A stretch of DNA of 54,969 bases from positions 1 through 54,969 of the forward strand of contig JAUQOU010000010.1 in assembly GCA_030550715.1 (NCBI GenBank), in the 5' to 3' direction. The first letter of the stretch is position 1; every line of letters starts with the position of its first letter. Both the position numbers and the translations under genes were made by a program. The notes under the pieces were generated by a model, which saw nothing but the letters and a program-made list of their open reading frames with translations, ran no database searches and was not told the origin of the DNA. This DNA is from a bacterium. GTDB lineage: Bacteria; Calescibacteriota; Calescibacteriia; Calescibacteriales; Calescibacteriaceae. Below, piece by piece: positions 1 to 8,665 of the stretch.

Positions 1-899
1 AAAAGAAAAAATATCTGAAATAATATTGAAAATATGATTTTGAAGTTCTGCGGCTGAACGATAAAAAATGCTCTGAACAAAAAATGTGATAAAAAAATTA
101 ATAAAATCTCCCCCACAATATACCCCAAAAATGCAATCGCCACAAAATGAGAGCCAGAAATAGCAACAACATGCAGGACCCCAAGCTTTGAAAAATCCAT
201 CAGAAGTTCTCGGTCTATGTCATCGCTATCTCCAAAAACCGTAGCTTTCAAAATTTTTAATTCGTCACCATAATTGACTACATCAAAAATCTTTTCGCTC
301 TTTTGCCTCAGACCATAAAGTAAATCCAAAAACCAATCCCTTTCAACTTTCTTGAACAAAAAGGGCTTTCTACATATATACCAACCACTTTTCAATCTTG
401 AAAAACCTTTGCAGGCTACCACCACCCTATCGTATATATCAAATCTCTCTTCCTTTTCGTTCTCGATCACTCCGTTATCAGTGAAAGCAGATGATTTACG
501 AACTTTCAGGTATCCGCCTTTTCTCTCAAAATGTGGGCTAAACTCATCTCTGAACCAGCTTACCGAAACAACATAATACGAAAAAGATGAATTATATATA
601 GTCCCGATAAAATATGCATTTCCTCTCCTGCCACCAATATCTGAAAGATTACAATAAAAGAAAAAAGAGATAAACACAAGAAAAAGCAGAAGAAAATCTA
701 AGAAGGAAAAAATCAATGCAAGAAGAAGAAAAAGTACAGGCAAAAATAAAAATAACGGTGAAGTGAAAAAATTTTCTAAATCAGCAAATTCAATACCTAA
801 AACCGCAGAAATGAAAAGAAACAAAAAAGGATATCTCCGAAATAAAGAACCAAGCTTATTTTTTAAAGGTGAAAGAAATTTATGCAAGGACCGATACAT
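1..899 (-). CDS. comEC: ComEC-family DNA uptake channel, N-terminal part (runs off left edge)
   Basis: The reverse strand stays open from an ATG at 899 to the window edge, about 299 codons. It begins with a basic segment, then hydrophobic helices at roughly residues 20-75, a soluble stretch, and a Competence-domain signature GVLHVVAISGSH around residue 250, where ComEC proteins carry a GLSHLLAISGLH-like motif. Transmembrane helices follow. ComEC forms the inner-membrane channel for single-stranded DNA in natural transformation. The C-terminal part of the protein, which in many members includes a metallo-beta-lactamase-like domain, is outside the window. The start overlaps the upstream gene by 20 bp, so the two are probably translationally coupled. 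No other competence gene is visible. Confidence 0.85.
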   Translation of the reverse strand, partial: MYRSLHKFLSPLKNKLGSLFRRYPFLFLFISAVLGIEFADLENFFTSPLFLFLPVLFLLLALIFSFLDFLLLFLVFISFFFYCNLSDIGGRRGNAYFIGTIYNSSFSYYVVSVSWFRDEFSPHFERKGGYLKVRKSSAFTDNGVIENEKEERFDIYDRVVVACKGFSRLKSGWYICRKPFLFKKVERDWFLDLLYGLRQKSEKIFDVVNYGDELKILKATVFGDSDDIDRELLMDFSKLGVLHVVAISGSHFVAIAFLGYIVGEILLIFLSHFLFRAFFIVQPQNFKIIFSILFQIFFL

Positions 900-1476
900 A
901 ATTTCCTGTATTCGCTTTTTCCCTTATATCCCGGAACTTCCTCTGCAATTGATCCTCTGAGATCAAACCAGCTAAAAACAGCATATAATTCCTCAAAAGC
1001 TCATCCCTCAATTCTTCGCCTCTATCTGTAAATGAAAGCCGTGAGAGAAGAGAGAAAAGTTCTATCTGAAAATTTAACTCAAAATTATTACCATCAGAAT
1101 TAATCAGACGAGATGGGAATTGTACTCCCTTGCCATTTGTTGTATCAATATTTTTTGGGTTTTCCGGCTTTCTGCTTTGAATAGCCGGGAAGTTTTGAGT
1201 TTTAGAGTTCTGAAATTGCTCGCTTCTTTTCAGGTATGTGACAGAAGATTTTCCACCAACACCTATCATTTCAGCTCCGGAGAAAACGAAAGTTACTCCG
1301 ACCCATGATGTTATCGGTATATCTCCTTTTCTAATAGCTTTTTCTTTCATTCTGATAGCATTTCCTATTTCCCAACCGGCGATCCAGCTCGCAGAAATGA
1401 AAGATGGGACATAGTTTATACGAAGCCCGAATTCGTGGGGCAGAGGATGAAGCTTTATAATCTTCAGACCCTGCAC
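880..1476 (-). CDS. Hypothetical protein upstream of comEC
   Basis: A 198-residue protein I do not recognise. Residues 1-90 are mixed polar and hydrophobic, with a glycine-rich stretch VFSGAEMIGVGGKSS near residue 65. A linker rich in Asn, Lys and Pro follows, and the C-terminal third is helical and charged (about residues 130-190). There is no clear signal peptide or membrane helix. It lies 10 bp downstream of the RidA-DUF309 gene and overlaps comEC by 20 bp on the same strand, so the three look like one operon. That arrangement supports it being a real gene. A role in DNA uptake would be guilt by association only. Confidence 0.65.
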   Translation of the reverse strand: MQGLKIIKLHPLPHEFGLRINYVPSFISASWIAGWEIGNAIRMKEKAIRKGDIPITSWVGVTFVFSGAEMIGVGGKSSVTYLKRSEQFQNSKTQNFPAIQSRKPENPKNIDTTNGKGVQFPSRLINSDGNNFELNFQIELFSLLSRLSFTDRGEELRDELLRNYMLFLAGLISEDQLQRKFRDIREKANTGNYVSVLA

Positions 1477-1486
1477 AAATTAAAAT

Positions 1487-2194
1487 TTAATCTTCAATAG
1501 TTTGCTTTTCTTTTATCTCATATGACATGACAAAGTTTTTGAGGTAATCTATGAGTTCATCTTTGTTTTTGATTTTCAAGATCGATTTCAAAATCTTATT
1601 TGTTTTTGACTTTGGGAATGTATCGATAGCTTTTTTCAGGAGATTTCTGTTAAACTTTCCTTCTTCAAGTTTGATGGCGAATGCAGAAAGAAGAGAAAAG
1701 CCCCTGAAAACATCGGCGTTTTTCTCTTTTCTTTTTTGTGAGATGCGCCACGCTCTTTCGAAAAACTCGTGAGCTCTCATAAAGTCACCCGAAACGAAAT
1801 AGTGTCTCCCGACTTTATAAAGTGAAACCGAAGATTTTACAAAAGCTATTGCTTCTATTTCTACGAGAGCAGAGCGAGGTAAGGCAGAGACACCAACAAA
1901 ACTTCTTGAAGGCAAATTTTCTCCAAATCTTCTAAAAAAGTTTTCCCATACCGCGTTAATCTTATCGGCTTGATCCATGCATGTTGTGAATATTGTGGCT
2001 TTGATTATATCAGATGGAGAAAGACCAAGATACACCAAAATTTTGTATATGTTTTTGAGAGCTTGCGAAGTTTGTTCTTCAAGAGTGCTTTTCAGTTCTT
2101 TTCCATCAAATCCGATCTGTCCGGAGATAAAAACGAAGTTCCCTTCAACACGGAAGAGGGAATAAGGTCCGAGAGGTTTCAGATCCAGCTCCAT
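1487..2194 (-). CDS. RidA/YjgF-family domain fused to a DUF309-like domain
   Basis: A 235-residue two-domain protein. Residues 1-113 match the RidA (YjgF/YER057c/UK114) fold: FVFISGQIGFDG near the start, a central DIIKATIFTT segment, and PRSALVEIEAIAFV at the end of the domain. Canonical RidA proteins deaminate reactive enamine/imine intermediates and carry a conserved Arg in an RxxxxV motif. Here the PSRSFVGV and PRSALVEIEA segments occupy that region. Residues 115-220 resemble DUF309, with GRHYFVSGDFMRAHEFFERAWR followed by helices. DUF309 has no firmly established function. The gene is first in an apparent operon with an unknown gene and comEC. I have not met this fusion as a standard architecture. 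Confidence 0.8.
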   Translation of the reverse strand: MELDLKPLGPYSLFRVEGNFVFISGQIGFDGKELKSTLEEQTSQALKNIYKILVYLGLSPSDIIKATIFTTCMDQADKINAVWENFFRRFGENLPSRSFVGVSALPRSALVEIEAIAFVKSSVSLYKVGRHYFVSGDFMRAHEFFERAWRISQKRKEKNADVFRGFSLLSAFAIKLEEGKFNRNLLKKAIDTFPKSKTNKILKSILKIKNKDELIDYLKNFVMSYEIKEKQTIED

Positions 2195-2331
2195 CAGATG
2201 TTCTGATTAATAATTTATTGGTAAAATATGAAATCCGCATTTTTTGATTTTTTGATATGAATTAAAATCGGCTGGATTTAAATTTTTTATCCAATGTCTT
2301 AAATTTTTATTTCTTATTTGTCTTTCTGTTT

Positions 2332-3165
2332 ATGACGAACTTTGAGAAAATGATGAAAAAGAAACTTGAACAGTTGAAGGCAAATATACTGTCAAAACTG
2401 CAAAAAGCAACATATGTCCCAGAAGAAGAAAAAGCAGATATAATAGACCTTACATCTGTTGAGAAAATAAGAGATGTAGAAAGCATAATATCTTCAATCG
2501 ATGTTGATATTCTCAAACTCATAGAAAAAGCCCTTGATAAGATAGAATCAGGAACCTACGGATATTGTGAAAACTGTGGTGTAAAAATAGATAAAGAAAG
2601 ATTGGAGGAAGTCCCTTATGTTAGGTACTGTGTTGATTGTCAGGAAAAGATTGAGCTTGAAGAGAAAGTAGCTAAGTTGGAGAAAGAAGAGATGACTTTA
2701 TCTTCTGTACCTCCTGCTTATGATGAGTCCACCCAAGATATAATAGAGGGAGAAGATGAGGGGGAGACAGAGGTTGAAGCAAGGATAGGCAAAGGCGTTA
2801 CAGAAGAATCAGAAGAGGAAGAAGGAGAAGAGGTAGCAGAAGATGAAGAAGAAGTGGAAGAGGAAGAGATTCAAACGTCGGATATAGAGGAAGAAGAAGG
2901 GATAAGTGAAAGTCTTCGGAAGAAGATAGAGCAGGAAGTTGAGGAGGAACTAACTCAGATAGAGGGTAAAAAAGAGGAAGAAGAGTACTATCAGGAAGAG
3001 GAAGAGGAGAAGATAGAAGGTAAAAGAAGAGGAAGAAAAAAGCGAGAAACCGCTTTAAAGGAAGAAAAAGCCAAAAAGAAAAGGAAAACCGGGAAGAAAA
3101 AAGAGAAGGGAGACAAGAAAGAAAAGACAGAAAAGAAATCAGACAGCAAAAAGAAAAGAAAATAA
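2332..3165 (+). CDS. DksA/TraR-type C4 zinc-finger protein with long charged tail
   Basis: A 277-residue protein. Residues 1-75 form a charged helical region, and residues 76-106 a DksA/TraR zinc finger with C79, C82, C100 and C103 in CENCGVKI...YCVDCQ. DksA/TraR family members bind the RNA polymerase secondary channel and modulate initiation, often together with ppGpp. This N-terminal part is about the size of short family members. From about residue 115 the protein becomes a low-complexity tail, first Glu-rich (to about 235) and then almost purely Lys/Arg/Glu (to 277). The tail is unusual for the family. No Shine-Dalgarno sequence is seen before the ATG. The gene converges on tatC with 14 bp between the stops. 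Confidence 0.8.
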   Translation: MTNFEKMMKKKLEQLKANILSKLQKATYVPEEEKADIIDLTSVEKIRDVESIISSIDVDILKLIEKALDKIESGTYGYCENCGVKIDKERLEEVPYVRYCVDCQEKIELEEKVAKLEKEEMTLSSVPPAYDESTQDIIEGEDEGETEVEARIGKGVTEESEEEEGEEVAEDEEEVEEEEIQTSDIEEEEGISESLRKKIEQEVEEELTQIEGKKEEEEYYQEEEEEKIEGKRRGRKKRETALKEEKAKKKRKTGKKKEKGDKKEKTEKKSDSKKKRK

Positions 3166-3179
3166 ATCTATAATTTGTC

Positions 3180-3941
3180 TCAAATAAAACGAGAGAGTAA
3201 AATCCCAAGTTCCCACAAGAATATAAGAGGTATGGCAAGAATTGTCTGAGTTAGCGCATCGGGAGTAGGTGTTATAATTGCTGATACGACAAACGCAAGA
3301 ACAATAACGTACCCTCTCATTTTTTTCAAACTTTCTCTCTCAATCAATCCGCTCTTTATAAGAATCATAACAATGATTGGCGTCTGAAAAGCCAGACCAA
3401 AAGATAAAGAGAGTTTCAAAACAAAGGAAAAGAAATCAGAGATTTTTATCATCGCTTGAATTTTTTCTGATGAAAATGTTTTGAGAAGAAAGTTTAGGGA
3501 TTTTGGAATTACTACGAAAAAACAAAAGAGAGTCCCAAGAAGAAAAAGAAATATCACTCCGAGAATTATTCTGCTGACCAATTTTCTTTCGTTGGGGTAA
3601 AGAGCAGGAGACACAAATAGCCACATCTGCCATATAAATATCGGGAGCGATATAAAAAGTGAAAAATATGCTGAAACTTTTATATGAACCCAGAATGATT
3701 CAAGTGGATTTGTGAATATGAAAAACGGCACAACACTTTTGAATTGAGAAAGAAATATATCAAGCATCTTTTTTGAGAATGGCAGAGCTCCTACAAAACA
3801 CACAATAAAGACAATTATGGGAATTATTATCCTTCTCCTGAGTTCTTCAAGTTGCTCAATTATCAAATCCTTAGTTATTGTCTCTTCTTCTGTTCCATTT
3901 TTATTCTTTTCTTTCTCGGTAAATTTGAGATTTTCTTCCAT
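3180..3941 (-). CDS. tatC: Sec-independent protein translocase subunit TatC
   Basis: TatC is the multi-spanning receptor of the twin-arginine pathway, which exports folded proteins carrying RR signal peptides across the inner membrane. From the ATG at 3941 the protein is 253 residues, the usual TatC length. It has a cytoplasmic N-terminus with LEELRRRIIIP before the first helix (the conserved LxELRxRL region), six hydrophobic segments, a conserved FVSPALYPNERKL loop and an FxxPTPDALTQ motif near the end. A TTG at 3983 would add 14 residues rich in Lys and Glu; I prefer the ATG, which has weak purine-rich sequence upstream. It lies downstream of trpS on the same strand. TatA/B genes are not in the window. 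Confidence 0.92.
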   Translation of the reverse strand: MEENLKFTEKEKNKNGTEEETITKDLIIEQLEELRRRIIIPIIVFIVCFVGALPFSKKMLDIFLSQFKSVVPFFIFTNPLESFWVHIKVSAYFSLFISLPIFIWQMWLFVSPALYPNERKLVSRIILGVIFLFLLGTLFCFFVVIPKSLNFLLKTFSSEKIQAMIKISDFFSFVLKLSLSFGLAFQTPIIVMILIKSGLIERESLKKMRGYVIVLAFVVSAIITPTPDALTQTILAIPLIFLWELGILLSRFI

Positions 3942-3997
3942 CTTCTCTTTTCTTCCCGTGTGTTTTAGAAAATTCTTACTCAAAATGTTTTTTCATA

Positions 3998-5011
3998 TTA
4001 TCTTTTTGATTTTTCGTTCTTCCTTCCGAAAACCAAAGCTTTCACTTCTTCAATTGTCTTTGAGGCGAATTCTTTTGCTTTTTTTCTCCCTTCTTCAAGA
4101 ATATCTTCTACCATTTCTCTACTTGTTTTTTTGAGTTCGTCTTGAATTTTTTCTATTTCTGGTACCATATTTTTGAGAAGGATTTTTTTGCAGTCAAGAC
4201 ATCCGAACCCCGCAGTTCTACACATCAGCTCAACATGTTTTTTCTCTTCTTCTGGAGTGAAAACCTTGTGAAGTGTAAAAAGAGGGCATCTTTCTGGCTC
4301 CCCCGGGTCTTTCCTGGTTTTTCTTGCAGTATCTGTCATATATATCTTTACTTTTTCTTCTATCAACTTTATGTTATCAGAAAGATAGATTGCGTTGTTG
4401 TATGATTTTGACATCTTCCGTCCATCTGACCCGAGAATTTTCGGAGTTTCTGCAAGGAGTGGCTCGGGTAGAGGAAAGACCTCTCCGAAAATTCTGTTGA
4501 ACTTCTCTGCTAAATCTCTTGCTATCTCTATGTGAGGAATCTGATCTTTCCCGACAGGAACTTTGTTTGCTTTGTACAAAAGTATATCTGCGCTCTGTAA
4601 AACCGGGTAGCTGAAAAATCCGAGGTTTGCTACTTTTTCTTCTGAGCCGATTTCTTGAACAAATTCTTTGTAAGTTGGGTTCCTTTCAAGAAGCCCAAGA
4701 GGAGTTATCATTCCAAGTATCGTGAAAAGTTCTGCATGTTCTGGAACTTGTGATTGCATAAATATAGCCGACTTTTCAGGAGATATCCCAACAGCTATCC
4801 ATTCTGACACCATCTCAGTGGAGTTTTCGTATATTTTTTTTGAATCATTCCATTCTGTTGTCAGTGCGTGGAGGTCTGCAACGAGAAAAAAACAAGTATG
4901 CCCTTCATCTTGTAGTTTCTTCCATATTTCAAGAACGCTTTTGAGATGTCCAACGTGAAGTTTTCCAGTAGGACGCATTCCAGAAAGAACTCTATATCTA
5001 TTATCACTCAT
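3998..5011 (-). CDS. trpS: Tryptophanyl-tRNA synthetase with a 4-Cys cluster motif
   Basis: Class I synthetase that charges tRNA-Trp. The 337-residue protein has the HIGH-type motif HVGH at residues 19-22 and KMSKS at 199-203, with typical TrpRS landmarks (GMRPTGKLH at the start, VPVGKDQ near 153). C242, C264, C271 and C274 form C-x21-C-x6-C-x2-C, very close to the C-x22-C-x6-C-x2-C motif that binds a [4Fe-4S] cluster in Thermotoga maritima TrpRS. An Fe-S TrpRS is therefore likely here. A short basic tail follows residue 325. It is the first gene of a trpS-tatC unit on the minus strand. Confidence 0.95.
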   Translation of the reverse strand: MSDNRYRVLSGMRPTGKLHVGHLKSVLEIWKKLQDEGHTCFFLVADLHALTTEWNDSKKIYENSTEMVSEWIAVGISPEKSAIFMQSQVPEHAELFTILGMITPLGLLERNPTYKEFVQEIGSEEKVANLGFFSYPVLQSADILLYKANKVPVGKDQIPHIEIARDLAEKFNRIFGEVFPLPEPLLAETPKILGSDGRKMSKSYNNAIYLSDNIKLIEEKVKIYMTDTARKTRKDPGEPERCPLFTLHKVFTPEEEKKHVELMCRTAGFGCLDCKKILLKNMVPEIEKIQDELKKTSREMVEDILEEGRKKAKEFASKTIEEVKALVFGRKNEKSKR

Positions 5012-5098
5012 AACTTATAAATCAAAATTTATTAATAGTCCAAAAAGAGTTTCTTTTATGAACAATTTATTTAGTTCTGAATCATACTTTCGTTTTTC

Positions 5099-6916
5099 TC
5101 ATCTCTGCTCGCTTTTCATTAAATAGTAGGCGGTGATTGAAATGATAAAGACAAGTAAAACAAGTTGAGCTGAAATCGTCTGAACTGTGGGATATATCCC
5201 CAAAATATCTATTGATGGCAAAAAATCTATAATATCAACGGGTATTATTCCAGCAGATTGAAATTCAAGAACTGCTTTCCCTATAAGAGCGACTGCGGTT
5301 ATGTTCAAGATAACATTAGTTACGGTGAAAAATGTCTTCGGTTTTAGCTTTACTTTCAGAATGTATATGATTATGGCGATAGCCACAAGTGCCAGGATCC
5401 CAAGTATTACTCCCTCTTTTATGTTTGGACCAAGTGCGCTGAGGAAGATGACTGTTTCCCCTGCTTCTCTGCTGACCGCAAAAAAAGATGCGAGAAATAA
5501 AAATACATAGTTTCTTGCCTGTGCCTCTTTCTTTATCTTTTCTAAAAATGCTCTGATGTTCTCCTCTCGTGTTTTTTGTAAAACCCACAAACTTACCCAT
5601 AGTATTAAGATTACCGCAAGAGCTGTCATGATACCTTCCATCAGTTCCCTGTTTATGCTCATTATTTTTTCAAGAATTTTCCATAAAGCTACTCCTGAAA
5701 TAAATCCAGTTAATGCCCCTGAATATAAAGGAGCGGGAGAAAGTCCGCTCGAAGATATTATTCCAAAAATTGCAGATATGATGAGTATTGCTTCAAACCC
5801 CTCTCTTAGAACTATTATGAAAGCAGAGAATTTGTTGTTCGTTTTGTTTTCAGATATTTCGTGTAGCAGATTTGAGATTTTTTTGATCTTCCCCTCTGCA
5901 TTTTCTTCTTTGCCTGACTTTATATCTTGTATTGCCGATGAGTAGAGCATTTCAATTTTTTTTACTTTACTTTTATCTTTTGCCGAAAGAATCGGCTCAA
6001 TTTCTTCAAACATCATATATCCTGATGTGATGAAGTATTCCGCCGATTTCAGGTCTCCTTCTTTTAAACTTCTAATTCCTTTTTCTAATCCTTCAAGAAA
6101 GACATCTTCGTTATTTATTCTGAATACTTCAAGGCGTATTCTTTTTGCTGTGTCAAATCCGTATGATTTTTCTATCTCTCCGTTTTCTTTACTTGAAAAA
6201 TCAAAGAGAGCAGTAAAGTTGTCTATATTTTTCGTAATTTCTCTTCGGTTTTCATCTGGTTGAGAGAAATTTTTCTCCTCTCCTTCAAAAAATATGTATC
6301 TCATAGCGGATACATAGAAAGATAGCGACCATCTTTCTTTATCTGTGAGTTCAAATTTTGGCATATTGGTACCTTCTATTCCGAATTTTGTTATGGCGAA
6401 GACCTTTGCGGGAGAGATATGCTGTGCAGTAAGCGGAGATGGTGGAGGGGAGTTTTCAAATGTGATTTTGTATCCTTCGCCTTTTTCTCCATGGCAAGAT
6501 GAGCAGAGTTTTTTGTATAAGCTCTCCCCTTTTTTGAAGCTGGGAGCAGATGTGGGTTGGACCGCTCCTTTTTTTACTGCGAACTCGCTTATTTTCCTTG
6601 AAATTTCTCGTACAACTATTTTATCCTCTTTATTTTCAATTGCTTGGCATAGCTCGTCTGCCATTTTTTTTATTTCTTCATAGTTTTTAGCAGAATCCTG
6701 AATTTCTTTGCACATATTTTTCATCTCCTCATACTCGAATTTTGATATAACTTTTCCGTTCTCAACTGCTTTTTCATAATCTGACCCTATGTATGAAGAC
6801 GACATGAAAATTTTTATCAGATCTTGATTTTTTGCTGATAGTAGTATTGGTTTGCTTATAAGCATTATAGATATAGCGATGATGTGTTTTGGAAGGTTTT
6901 TGAAAATGATTTTCAT
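5099..6916 (-). CDS. Cytochrome c domain fused to FTR1-family iron permease
   Basis: A 605-residue probable iron importer. A signal-like N-terminus (residues 8-27) precedes a helical region, then a class I cytochrome c domain with CSSCH at 138-142 and a likely axial Met185 in GTNMPKF. Residues 240-360 are a helical soluble linker. From about 364 the FTR1 permease begins, with seven or so membrane helices and two REXXE iron-binding motifs: REGFE at 371-375 and REAGE at 483-487. FTR1 permeases take up Fe(III) produced by oxidation of Fe(II). The attached cytochrome c may accept those electrons in the periplasm, which is an inference from architecture. The gene stands alone between trpS and a divergent gene at 7047. 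Confidence 0.9.
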   Translation of the reverse strand: MKIIFKNLPKHIIAISIMLISKPILLSAKNQDLIKIFMSSSYIGSDYEKAVENGKVISKFEYEEMKNMCKEIQDSAKNYEEIKKMADELCQAIENKEDKIVVREISRKISEFAVKKGAVQPTSAPSFKKGESLYKKLCSSCHGEKGEGYKITFENSPPPSPLTAQHISPAKVFAITKFGIEGTNMPKFELTDKERWSLSFYVSAMRYIFFEGEEKNFSQPDENRREITKNIDNFTALFDFSSKENGEIEKSYGFDTAKRIRLEVFRINNEDVFLEGLEKGIRSLKEGDLKSAEYFITSGYMMFEEIEPILSAKDKSKVKKIEMLYSSAIQDIKSGKEENAEGKIKKISNLLHEISENKTNNKFSAFIIVLREGFEAILIISAIFGIISSSGLSPAPLYSGALTGFISGVALWKILEKIMSINRELMEGIMTALAVILILWVSLWVLQKTREENIRAFLEKIKKEAQARNYVFLFLASFFAVSREAGETVIFLSALGPNIKEGVILGILALVAIAIIIYILKVKLKPKTFFTVTNVILNITAVALIGKAVLEFQSAGIIPVDIIDFLPSIDILGIYPTVQTISAQLVLLVFIISITAYYLMKSEQR

Positions 6917-7046
6917 TATCTATAAAAATATTATCTCCAATATAGATAATTTTTCTGATTTTTCAAATTTTTCACTCTTGCTATTTTTAAATTCCCGCAA
7001 ATCAGAAAGTTATACTGCCAGAGATTATTAAATGTATTGTATTTAG

Positions 7047-7595
7047 ATGGAAAAAAGAAGAAGATTTTTCATTCTATTATCTTTATCACTACTCGCTATT
7101 GCGATTTTGTCCTTTTTTTTATTCCGAGGTAGAGGAGTCCTCAAAAGTGGTGAAGAAGTTATAACACAAGAAGTTCAAAAACTAAAAGAAGAGGAGGAGA
7201 GGGCAGAAGAAGGCGAAAGTATATCGCAGGAAAAACCTGTTGAGGTTTTCAGACACGGTTGGCGTATAGTTCAAAAAACAATGCCAAAAGAAGCTTATAT
7301 ATGGGAATGGGCTGTTGAGGTGGAAAACAAAACTAACCTTCACCTCGTTGTATTTATAAAATATGTTATTTTTGATGTTCAGGGAAATATTCTTGCAACC
7401 GCTATTGGTGGTGAAGAACTCAATCCAAAAGAAAAAAAGATTATAGTTGGAAGAGCTGTGGCAGAAAAAATACTTCAAAACGCTCACAAGTCCGAACTCC
7501 AGATGAAGGTCTCTCCATCAAGAAAAAAGAATTCCCCAGAAGAAATAATAGAAAATTGGAAGTGGAAAGAACCTTATGAAATAGACAAGATGTGA
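7047..7595 (+). CDS. Membrane-anchored protein with predicted extracytoplasmic beta domain
   Basis: A 182-residue protein with a basic start (KRRR), one hydrophobic segment at residues 7-26 acting as signal anchor, then a Glu/Lys-rich stalk (about 35-63). The C-terminal domain (about 68-160) reads like a small beta sandwich. Its WEWAVEVENKTNLHLVVFIKYVIFDVQGNIL resembles FxLYD-type domains that start with V-x-N, but this match is weak and I do not assign a function. A TATTGT hexamer lies 6 bp before the ATG and no Shine-Dalgarno sequence is seen. The stop overlaps a GTG candidate for thiL, so the two are probably co-transcribed. Confidence 0.65.
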   Translation: MEKRRRFFILLSLSLLAIAILSFFLFRGRGVLKSGEEVITQEVQKLKEEEERAEEGESISQEKPVEVFRHGWRIVQKTMPKEAYIWEWAVEVENKTNLHLVVFIKYVIFDVQGNILATAIGGEELNPKEKKIIVGRAVAEKILQNAHKSELQMKVSPSRKKNSPEEIIENWKWKEPYEIDKM

Positions 7596-7636
7596 AAGGG
7601 TCTCAAACATTTCCGAAATCCCACCCTAATTTAACA

Positions 7637-8659
7637 ATGAAAGAGACAGAGATAGAGAGAATTATAAAGCTCGGGAGAAAATTGGGATGGATAAGAAAAA
7701 GGTTATCTCACATTTTGGGTTTGAGAATTTCTACTCCGTGGGGAAGCGACTCGTTTTCTTTCAAGCTGAACGGAAAACACCTGGTTTTATCTTCTGATCA
7801 GGCAGTTGAAAAGGTTCATTTTGACTTTGAATTTATGACTCCGGAAGAAGTAGGTGAGAGAGCTTTGAGATGTGCGATAAGTGACATAATAGCTACTGCT
7901 ACTTACCCAGGCTTTGCCCTTTTTAATATCTCAGGAAAAGATAGTAGGGTTATAGAAAAAATCGGAGATGGTGTTATCGCCTGTGCAGATAAAATAGGAG
8001 TAAAGCTTATAGGTGGAGATATATCTAAATCTGACATATACTCTTTATCTTTTTTTGTTGGGGGGTTTAGCTCTTTCAAGCCGATTTCTCGCTTCGGTGC
8101 AAAACCCGGCTATCACATACATATTACGGGAACAGTAGGAGATTCCGCTCTGGCTCTTGCGGTCCTCAAACAGAAGGGAAGAAAATATGCGGAAAAGCAT
8201 ATCCCTTATGCTCTTGAAAAATTTTTAAAACCTCCGTTGCGGACATCAATATGCAGAATAAGAAAAAATATAAAGTTCTCTGCTGATTCTTCTGACGGTC
8301 CGTTGAGAACGGTTGAATGGATATGTGCTGTAAATGGTGTTTCTGCTGAGTTTTTTCCGGAGAGAATGCCTTTTTCAGATGAGTTTTTGAGATATGCTCC
8401 GCTTTTTTTCCGCGACCCACAGAGTGTATCTGCTACATGGGGCGATGACTACGAGATAGTTTTCGGGGTAAAAGAAAGTGATTTTCTGAGCATGAGAAAG
8501 TTTGGCGAGGTCATAGGAATAATTCTTTCTCCTTATGATGTCAAGAATGCGAAGAGGAAAAACTATCCCTTCAAAAAGATAAAGAGTTTTTCAGGTGAAG
8601 ATGTTTTCGTTTTTTTCACTTTGAGGAAGGTGCGCGAATTCACTTTTGAGCATTTCTGA
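7637..8659 (+). CDS. thiL: Thiamine-monophosphate kinase
   Basis: ThiL phosphorylates thiamine monophosphate to thiamine diphosphate with ATP, the last step of cofactor synthesis. The protein has the AIR synthase-like (PurM-type) fold with SDQAVEKVHF near residue 55, GERALRCAISDIIATA about residue 80 (the usual RALAxNLSDLAAMG region), LIGGDISKSD near 130, SADSSDGP near 215 (substrate/metal Asp) and WGDDYEIVFGV near 265. I prefer the ATG at 7637 (340 aa), because the extra N-terminus from a GTG at 7592 is unlike ThiL; that GTG overlaps the upstream stop. No other thiamine gene is nearby. A ThDP-dependent enzyme at 14958 would use the product. Confidence 0.88.
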   Translation: MKETEIERIIKLGRKLGWIRKRLSHILGLRISTPWGSDSFSFKLNGKHLVLSSDQAVEKVHFDFEFMTPEEVGERALRCAISDIIATATYPGFALFNISGKDSRVIEKIGDGVIACADKIGVKLIGGDISKSDIYSLSFFVGGFSSFKPISRFGAKPGYHIHITGTVGDSALALAVLKQKGRKYAEKHIPYALEKFLKPPLRTSICRIRKNIKFSADSSDGPLRTVEWICAVNGVSAEFFPERMPFSDEFLRYAPLFFRDPQSVSATWGDDYEIVFGVKESDFLSMRKFGEVIGIILSPYDVKNAKRKNYPFKKIKSFSGEDVFVFFTLRKVREFTFEHF

Positions 8660-8665
8660 AACTTC

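Noticed and set aside
763-960. Plus-strand ORFs across the first 1 kb
   Set aside because: They lie opposite comEC, whose minus-strand frame carries the recognisable Competence motif.
2798-3238. 146-residue minus-strand frame opposite the DksA-like tail
   Set aside because: It is Leu/Ser/Pro-rich because it mirrors GAA/GAG/AAG repeats. It has no motif and is a shadow of the charged tail.
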